A stretch of DNA of 31,230 nucleotides from Kipferlia bialata (Eukaryota > Fornicata), in contig BDIP01000110.1 in assembly GCA_003568945.1 (NCBI GenBank), positions 1-31,230 of the forward strand, written 5' to 3'. Below the pieces are notes generated by a model. That model was given only the letters and a program-made list of their open reading frames with translations. It searched no databases and had not been told where the DNA came from. Position 1 is the stretch's first letter. The number at the start of each line of letters is the position of its first letter. This document shows positions 23,920 through 29,766 of the stretch, one piece after another. Made by a program: the position numbers and the translations under genes.

Positions 23920-26602
23920 AGACCCTTATATTCAGTCTTAGCTACAAGCGTGATGTGGAGACCTTGGAGTACATCATCACACACCTCGAGGGGATGGGGT
24001 TCAGTGTTACCGATCTCATAGGTATATGGTTCATATATACATATATACTATATACTAATGAGTATCATCACACACCTCGAGGGGATGGGGTTCAACGTGA
24101 CTGATCTCATAGGTAAATATATATATACACATACACACATATATACTAATTTATGTATTACATATATATCTACTATATGTACTATATATATATACTATAT
24201 ACATATGGTTACATCATCAGACACCTCGAGGGGATGGGGTTCAACGTGACTGATCTCATAGGTATATATAGTGTATATTCTGATATGTATATACTTACCT
24301 TCTATGGGTAAATTAATATATAGTGCATATATATATATGTAGTTACTATCTCTATAGGTCATTCTAACGGTGCCAACATTGTGCTGAGCATGCACCAGTC
24401 GCCTAACCATATGTATAGATATAGATATAGATATAGATATAGATATAGATATAGATAGATAGATATACTGGTAAAGAGGATGTAGCTCTCATATTTACAT
24501 ATATACGGGTATATATGCTTACAGGTAGGCCACTCCAAGGGTGCCAACATTGTGCTGAGCATGCACCAGTCACCCCTGCCATCACTCAGACACCTGTTCA
24601 TATGCTCAAGCAGGTACATAGGCACATACATAGTATATATACAAATATATATGAGTATAGGTACATATATGTATTAATATGTATATATAGTATCGCCCCT
24701 GCCCTCACTCAGACACTTGTTCATATGCCCCAGCAGGTACATAGACATATATATGCACATATAGATTGTGATCGATACTGCCCCCCTCCCCTCTCCCCTA
24801 ATCCACACTGATATATCCCTGTCGTATTCCCGATATATGTACAAGTATCTTCTTAATTCCTCTCTCTCTCTCTATGTTCCTCTGTCTCTCCCTCTCACCC
24901 CTGTCCTCACCCTCCCAGGCACGACATGCTCGGCAGACCCAAAGGTATGTATATCAATATATATATATATATATAGGGAGAGACAAAGGTATGTGGATGT
25001 AAGTTGGGGCACTCTATCGCGTTTCTCTCTTTCCCTATTTGCGTCTCTCTTGATTCATCGCTAACAGTATATCGTGCCTTCTTTCAGTATACATATAGTA
25101 TGAGAAATAGAATATTTCAGAATACATATAGTACAATAACCTTGATATAGTATAAGTATTGTATAGTATCTCTCTCACTTTCCAGGCCGATACTCCGATG
25201 CCCAGCGCAAGACTCTGGCTGAGACTGGATGCTTCAGACACACATTCAGCAAGTATGTATATATACTGTATAGTGTATACATATATATATATACAGTATA
25301 TTCCAAATAGTAATTTCTTTGAGATTGAAAGCTTCACTGCAAGTACGCATGTATTGACTACAGTACTTCCTATACATATACCACTGATATCTTGACCCCC
25401 AGGTACACTGGAGAGGTCACTGTGCGTGGGTGTGACATGAAGGAGAGGGAGCAGGTATCCATATGCCATGCCCAATTCTATATACCACACTCTATTCAGA
25501 GCATATTATATAGTGTATGTGGGTGTGACATTGTCAGTGTCTGGACTCCTAGATTGACATGTATACTTCTTCTTGACTGGTCCTGACTGCTCTTGACTTC
25601 TATTGACCCCTTCCCAGATTGACATGGACCGTGACCACCTTGCCAAGTGGGGGGAGAGAGAGGCCAGGAGGGCACAGGAGGGATACACTCCCTTAAAGGC
25701 CACAGTGGTCCATGGGAGGTATATATTCTTTAGTAATACTATTCATATATATGTATATCATATGACATATATATGTGAGAGAGAATATCAGTATCGCTTG
25801 AGGCCACTATCGTGCACGGGGAGGTACACTCATACATTCACATACTCTCGTATGTATCCTATATAGTGTAGTCCATTCTTCTATATACTTGCTCCTTTGT
25901 ATATTTCTATTTCCAGCTCTAGATACCTATTTTCTGTATTACTTATACTTAGAGCTGATACACTCATCCTCTATGCAGATGCAGAGTATATCAGTATCAG
26001 TATCACTTTCTGTATACATACATTATTGATATCCTTATATATATTTTACTCACATTAGGGCCGATACCGTCATCCCCTATGTGGATGCTGAGCGCATCAG
26101 AGACGGACTGGAGAGGGTGGGGGTGGCATGTGCGCTCTTCCCACTAGGTACTTGTATACTACTCTATGCTATGCTATACAATACTATACTATACTATACT
26201 ATACTATACTATGTATATACTGTATTCTATGGAGAGGGTGGGGGGTGGCATGTGCCCTATATCCACTAGGTAAGGATTGCATATCGCATATATACTGGAC
26301 AAATACTAGGAATATATGAAGTGTGTACATTGTATATATGTCTTTATTGTATATATGTCTATACATCCGTAGATGGACATGTATATGTACTATATATGTA
26401 TTTCCGAAGCAGTCTAACCACAGGCCCTCCCAAGGCAGATGGAGTGGAGGGGGAGAGGGAGGGAGAGATTGAGACCCCCCAGATAGGGGAGGTAGAGGGA
26501 GAGAGAGAGGAGGAGGAGGAGGAGAAGCCCTGTGACCACATGTTCGCAGGGTACGAGAAGGCAGTGGCTGACATTGTAATGGGGGTTATCAACGCTAGAT
26601 AG
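22242..26602 (+). CDS. Alpha/beta hydrolase (S33/esterase-like, GHSKG type)
   Basis: Thirteen exons: 22242-22363, 22692-22764, 23113-23177, 23252-23293, 23473-23491, 23922-24021, 24529-24613, 24919-24944, 25186-25252, 25403-25454, 25618-25718, 26059-26147, 26424-26602; phases close to 339 aa. Seen: oxyanion motif MIHGLGSHRNM (HG at 63-64), FDIQGHGKSTGEF, nucleophile elbow GHSKGAN (Ser143), acid HGRADTVIP (Asp253) and catalytic His319 in CDHMF. The order and spacing match the hydrolase_4/S33 fold, and the GHSKG elbow recalls uncharacterised esterase-like members in plants and fungi. There is no signal peptide or membrane helix, so it is probably a soluble intracellular enzyme of unknown substrate. 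An acidic insert (281-315, poly-Glu) separates Asp and His. Exon 5 is only 19 bases and is the least certain. Nearly every exon has partial copies in the adjacent introns. Confidence 0.9.
22594..22616 (+). repeat. Partial copy of exon 2 of gene E
   Basis: CAAGGGTGCAGATACCAACC resembles exon 2 bases 22699-22718 (CAAGGGTACAGACACCGACA). It is short and diverged, and lies in intron 1. Confidence 0.5.
22904..23145 (+). repeat. Three copies of the exon 3 acceptor edge (oxyanion motif)
   Basis: GGCTCCCACMGCAA starts at 22904, 23008 and 23113; the last is the functional exon. Copy 1 keeps a CTCACAG acceptor. In copy 2 the acceptor AG has become TG. Translations are GSHSNMRFFP, GSHRNLRFFP and GSHRNMRFFP. 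Most differences are synonymous (AAT/AAC, TTC/TTT, CCC/CCA/CCT); two change residues (R/S, M/L). Confidence 0.85.
23380..23421 (+). repeat. Copy of exon 4 (GHGxS motif) with donor
   Basis: CAAGGATATGGCCAGAGCAC and the following bases repeat exon 4. The copy translates as QGYGQSTGEF versus QGHGKSTGEF, with three synonymous and two conservative changes, and ends in CAG|GTGAAG like the original CAG|GTGAGA. Confidence 0.7.
23538..23980 (+). repeat. Five-copy array of the exon 6 acceptor edge, ~95-base period
   Basis: CTAG|ACCCTTA... begins at 23538, 23634, 23728, 23822 and 23922; the last is the functional exon. Each unit has about 57 coding bases (core SLSYKRDV) and a (CT)n tract. Every copy retains the pyrimidine tract and TAG acceptor but no donor. 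Core differences are mostly synonymous (CTC/CTT, TAC/TAT, AGC/AGT), with conservative changes elsewhere (V/I/F, E/Q, M/L). Confidence 0.9.
23966..24261 (+). repeat. Three copies of the exon 6 donor edge
   Basis: The segment encoding HLEGMGF(S/N)VTDLI followed by ATAG|GTA is attached to exon 6 (to 24021) and repeated at about 24064-24112 and 24212-24261. Spacers are TATA-type. Copies 2 and 3 share AAC GTG ACT where exon 6 has AGT GTT ACC (one replacement, S/N, and two synonymous changes). Confidence 0.85.
24359..24401 (+). repeat. Copy of exon 7 5' part (nucleophile elbow)
   Basis: CTATAG|GTCATTCTAACGG opens a copy encoding GHSNGANIVLSMHQSP, against GHSKGANIVLSMHQSP in exon 7. Five codons differ synonymously (including CAT/CAC, TCT/TCC, TCG/TCA, CCT/CCC) and one residue differs (N/K). 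It is in the right phase to be spliced from exon 6 but then runs into an (ATAGAT)n repeat with no clear donor. Confidence 0.8.
24412..24466. repeat. (ATAGAT)n microsatellite
   Basis: About seven hexamer units followed by ATAG units, in the intron between the elbow copy and functional exon 7. Confidence 0.8.
24692..24738 (+). repeat. Copy of exon 7 3' edge with donor
   Basis: CGCCCCTGCCCTCACTCAGA and on to CAG|GTACATAG repeats the end of exon 7 (PLPSLRHLFICSS becomes PLPSLRHLFICPS). Differences include CCA/CCC and CTG/TTG (synonymous) and one replacement. The donor is identical. Confidence 0.8.
25796..25828 (+). repeat. Copy of exon 11 3' edge with donor
   Basis: GAGGCCACTATCGTGCACGG then GAG|GTACAC parallels exon 11 AAGGCCACAGTGGTCCATGG GAG|GTATAT: ATVVHG becomes ATIVHG, with three synonymous codons and one conservative change. 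Confidence 0.65.
25951..25998 (+). repeat. Diverged copy of exon 12 5' part (catalytic Asp region)
   Basis: AGAGCTGATACACTCATCCT onward aligns with exon 12 AGGGCCGATACCGTCATCCC. The copy reads RADTLILYADAEYI against RADTVIPYVDAERI and is the most diverged copy in this gene. Confidence 0.55.
26164..26212. repeat. (CTATA)n microsatellite
   Basis: Five-base units (CTATG, then CTATA) repeated in intron 12 between exon 12 and the copy of its 3' edge. Confidence 0.7.
26228..26274 (+). repeat. Copy of exon 12 3' edge with donor
   Basis: GGAGAGGGTGGGG onward repeats the end of exon 12 to CTAG|GTAAGG. After a one-base length change in the G run it aligns as ACALYPL versus ACALFPL (GCG/GCC and CTC/CTA synonymous, F/Y conservative). 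Confidence 0.75.
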
Positions 26603-26646
26603 GAAGCTAACGCGAAATACAATTGCTCACGCGAGATTTATGGTTA

Positions 26647-26688
26647 GCAGTGGCTGACATAGTCATGGGGGTCATCAACGCGAGATAG
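26647..26688 (+). repeat. Copy of the 3' coding end of gene E, with stop codon
   Basis: Starting 44 bases after the gene E stop, 42 bases encode AVADIVMGVINAR-stop exactly as in gene E. Four codons differ (ATT/ATA, GTA/GTC, GTT/GTC, GCT/GCG) and all four differences are synonymous. It is preceded by GTTAG, an acceptor-like AG in phase 1, the phase in which exon 12 ends. A direct splice would therefore give a protein without the catalytic His region. Confidence 0.85.
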
Positions 26689-26880
26689 ATAGACAACGTG
26701 ACATAGAGAGTTGATAACACACACGATGTATGTGCCACTATTGACCTTGAATGTTAGCAATCACAACTGAACTGAACTGAACATGGTGACCAAGTATCTA
26801 TTTCACAACTCTTCCAATCATGAGCAGTTGTCCTGCAAAGCCCTTGAAAGATAGTGCAACGCCTAGTCCCCCTAGTCTCT

Positions 26881-26907
26881 CTAGCGTAGGCCGAATCCCT
26901 CGCTGTC
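26881..26907 (-). repeat. Copy of the 3' coding end of gene F, with stop codon
   Basis: On the minus strand: AGC GAG GGA TTC GGC CTA, then CGC TAG, the HECT C-terminal SEGFGLR-stop. Against the functional exon three codons differ (GGT/GGC, CTC/CTA, CGT/CGC), all synonymous. The copy lies about 70 bases beyond the functional stop. Confidence 0.8.
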
Positions 26908-26977
26908 ACTCTATCTTTGTCTAGCTAGATATAACACTAGGGCCTAATAGTCCTTTGACATACAAGTGAGGAAACCT

Positions 26978-29059
26978 CTAACGGAGACCGAATCCCTCGC
27001 TGTTGCCAATGGCAATCAGAAGCTGCTCACGAAGAACATCCTTGGAGCTGGGGTGAGTACATATAGACAGAAAGAGAGAGACAATGAGACCTGAGGCTAA
27101 TACATATACGTGTATATATGGTGAGAGTGGAAGAGACAGACACACGCATACCTGTAGTCCGGTATCATGAGGGCACTGAAGCACACGTGGGAGGTGGGGA
27201 GTCTGGGATGAGAGGATGGTACCTAAAACACAGACAATATATATAGCTATACTACCATCTATAGCTGTAGGTCACATACATAGGTAGTAGACATGCATGT
27301 ACATGGTACATATAACTTGTCAATGCCCATACCTGTCATCCTCCACCCCGTTCCTGACAATGATGAACTGCTACATTAATATATAAATATATATATGTAC
27401 ATATATGTGATGGTATATTCTATGTCTACTATACCTGTCATCCTCCACCCCGTTCCTGACAATGATGAACTGCTGCTTGGAGAGACCGCCTGACTGTCAG
27501 AATACAATATATATATATGGAAGATATATATATATATGGAAGAAAAGTGACTGTATGAACTGCCGCTCAGAGAGACCACCTGACTGTAAGAATACATAAC
27601 CAAACTATATAGAGCGACAATACAAAGACATAAAACAATGGTGACTGTAAGAACTGATACACTATGTCATACCTACTGGTGCCCTGTCACTCCCGCACAC
27701 ACCAACCAACCAATCAATCAATAGACAAATGAATCAATCAATCAATCAATCAATCAATCCATTAATGATGATTACTCACCTACTGGTGCCCTGTCACTAC
27801 CACACACAAACTTGAGCAGTTGTTTCTGCTGCTCTGGGGTCATGTCATGCACAATCTCCCAGAACCACAGGACTGAGGTGAGTATATATTATATAGACAT
27901 AATGATATACATTATATTATGAAAGATGTATATATATGAATATGAATATATAGGTCATGTCATGCACAATCTCCCAGAACCACAGGACTGAGGTCAGTAT
28001 ATGCGGTTATATTATATATATATACTTATAGGAGAAGTGGAGAAGTGAGGTTAAGTATATAGAAACAGATATATAGATATATATGTATCAAATGCTGTGG
28101 TCATGTCATGCACAATCTCCCAGAACCACAGGACTGGAATGAGTATATATTACATATACATACAGATATATAATATAATGTGAAAGATGTATATACATGT
28201 ATATGTATATGGGTCATGTACAATGTCATGCACAAACTCCCAGAACCACAGGACTGGAATGAGTATATACGGCTATAATAAATAATTATAATCATATCAA
28301 GAGTGGAGAAGTGAGGAAAAGTATATAGAAACAGATCTATAGATAATGAATTCAGAGGTCATGCACAATCTCCCAGAACCACACGACTGAGGGTGAAAGT
28401 ACGGTTAATCACCAAAACAATATAGAATTACACAAAACATTCAATGTATTTCATTGTATGTAAAAGACAAGGACCATGCACATTCATACCATACCTATCT
28501 TGTGGCTGGCATATGTTTCTAGAGTATACATCTACTATATGTCATACCTATCTTGTGGCTGATGTGGTACCCACCATCAAATATAGTTATATATAGGTAT
28601 ACATACAGGTATATATAGTACATACAGTACACACAATAGTATACAATACCTATCTTGTGGCTGATGTGGTACCCTCCATCAAATAACCATATATATGCAT
28701 ATATACATATGTATAGGTATACAGTACATATAGCATATGTATACCATGTATCCTACCTATCTTGTGGCTGATGTGGTACCCTCCATCATACTTGGTGACA
28801 CGCTCCAGGGCCTGGGGAGTGAGACTACGAAATGAATATATTTATATATATAATGATAATGTGCTATTAAACACACATGAACATATAACCATACCTTGAA
28901 GTCGAGTGTCTGTTCTCCACACACTATCAGCTCCATCTCCTCGGGTCTGAAGAAGGGGGGGCCCTATGAGTTAGACATATATATATAGAATATATAGTGT
29001 ATACACACATGTATATATATATATATATATATCAGCTCCATCTCCTCGGGTCTGAAGAA

Positions 29060-29104
<45 letters not shown>

Positions 29105-29625
29105 TAGGGTAACACGAGGCAAAGAGATGGTGAACTGGCAACGACTATGCAGACGGGTGAGGAGTGATGCACAAATAGGTATAAATGCAGAGTGAGACTG
29201 ACTAAATACTGCCAAATACAACTTGTAGTGTGAGAGTATAGCTGGGAAATATTGACTAATATCCCGGTAAAAATACTCTTATGCACAAAATTCACCACTT
29301 ACAGAGCACGGTAGTTGAATACTTGACCGAGACAGCGGTAGAGACCAAAAGACACTATGTTGGGAAGACCACTTAACCATCACCCACTGCCACTGCAATA
29401 CAACACCCATCCCGCTCTCACTCCCTCCTCTCTCTGTATATCCCCCTCCCCCTTCCACCCCCCTCTGTGACCGATAGCAGAACTCACCTCCTGCCTTGCG
29501 GCTGTCTGCTCAATCTCTCTGTTGTAGTCTGGCTGCACTGCCTGGACCTGTCTCAGTCTCTGCCGCAGCTGGGCATTCCTGGCCTGCTGGTACTGCAGGT
29601 CTTCGTGGGAGCCAGACCCAGACAT
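26978..29625 (-). CDS. Mini-HECT E3 ubiquitin-ligase-like protein
   Basis: Seven exons: 29488-29625, 28895-28963, 28757-28811, 27780-27872, 27435-27489, 27152-27202, 26978-27047; phases close to 176 aa. Residues 1-46 ([19 protein letters not shown]...) are Gln/Arg-rich and helical, not a known domain. From residue 47 the HECT family is unmistakable: [72 protein letters not shown] with the thioester cysteine at Cys144, and the terminal SEGFGLR. HECT enzymes accept ubiquitin on this Cys and pass it to a substrate. The first two-thirds of the N-lobe, which holds the E2-binding site, is absent, and the 530-base intron 1 holds no sequence like it. It may be a decaying duplicate or a free C-lobe protein. 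Introns 2-5 are crowded with exon-edge copies. Confidence 0.85.
27333..27373 (-). repeat. Copy of mini-HECT exon 5 donor edge
   Basis: CTGTCATCCTCCACCCCGTT and on to GAACTGCT repeats the 3' part of exon 27435-27489 without change over about 39 bases, including the CAG|GTAT donor. Confidence 0.85.
27556..27590 (-). repeat. Copy of mini-HECT exon 5 acceptor edge
   Basis: GAACTGCCGCTCAGAGAGAC then CACCTGACTGTAAG corresponds to the start of exon 27435-27489. Two synonymous changes (GGC/GGT, TCC/TCT) and two replacements (K/E, Q/R). The acceptor CAG is kept. Confidence 0.75.
27673..27702 (-). repeat. Copy of mini-HECT exon 4 donor edge
   Basis: CTACTGGTGCCCTGTCACT repeats the left edge of exon 27780-27872 with the donor. 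It is followed by CACACACCAACC where the exon has CACACACAAAC. Confidence 0.75.
27713..27758. repeat. (AATC)n microsatellite
   Basis: CAATCAATCAAT units, interrupted once, between the exon 4 donor and its copy. Confidence 0.8.
27837..28386 (-). repeat. Five-copy array of mini-HECT exon 4 acceptor edge
   Basis: The block GTCATGCACAATCTCCCAGA plus ACCACAGGACTG occurs at the functional exon (about 27840-27872) and at 27953-27988, 28099-28133, 28212-28253 and 28357-28386. On the minus strand each copy has an acceptor (CTGACCTCAG, CTCATTCCAG or CACCCTCAG) and the first 30-40 coding bases ([11 protein letters not shown]). Two copies are identical to the exon over that stretch; the others carry I/F or L/V changes. 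The functional copy is last in transcript order. Confidence 0.9.
28494..28681 (-). repeat. Three extra copies of mini-HECT exon 3 donor edge
   Basis: CCTATCTTGTGGCTGATGTG followed by GTACCC lies at 28494-28508 (short), 28548-28579 and 28650-28681, besides the functional exon at 28757. Each has AAGATAG|GTA on the minus strand. One synonymous change (GGA/GGT) is seen. Confidence 0.88.
29034..29103 (-). repeat. Copy of mini-HECT exon 2 acceptor side ending in a 44-base G run
   Basis: CAGCTCCATCTCCTCGGGTC then TGAAGAAG repeats exon 28895-28963. Where the exon has (G)7 encoding Gly-Pro-Pro, the copy has (G)44 at 29060-29103. This shows a homopolymer grown from coding sequence once it was freed in a copy. 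Confidence 0.85.
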
Positions 29626-29766
29626 AGCTAGTAGTGCCTGGGGGTGGTAGAGAGGGGGAGAATGTTCAGCAATTCAGAGAGTCCGACGAGACTTTGATCG
29701 GAGAGAGAGTTGAATCTCGACCGGCGTTGAAACCATACCACTTCCCAAGGCCCACCTAGAGCTGAG
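29626..29766. promoter_or_regulatory. Compact divergent promoter, genes F and G
   Basis: Only 141 bases separate the two start codons. No TATA-like box is obvious; the stretch is GA-rich in its middle. Shared regulation is possible but inferred from spacing alone. Confidence 0.4.

Larger units (their letters stand above)
26603..26977. other. Convergent intergenic region, genes E and F
   Basis: 374 bases between two facing stop codons. It contains the copied 3' coding end of E (26647-26688) and of F (26881-26907). Between them nothing is recognised. Confidence 0.6.

Noticed and set aside
27837-28386. CRISPR-like array (regular repeats with spacers)
   Set aside because: The repeats are copies of the adjacent HECT exon edge, spacers are TA-rich and not unique, and the genome is eukaryotic.
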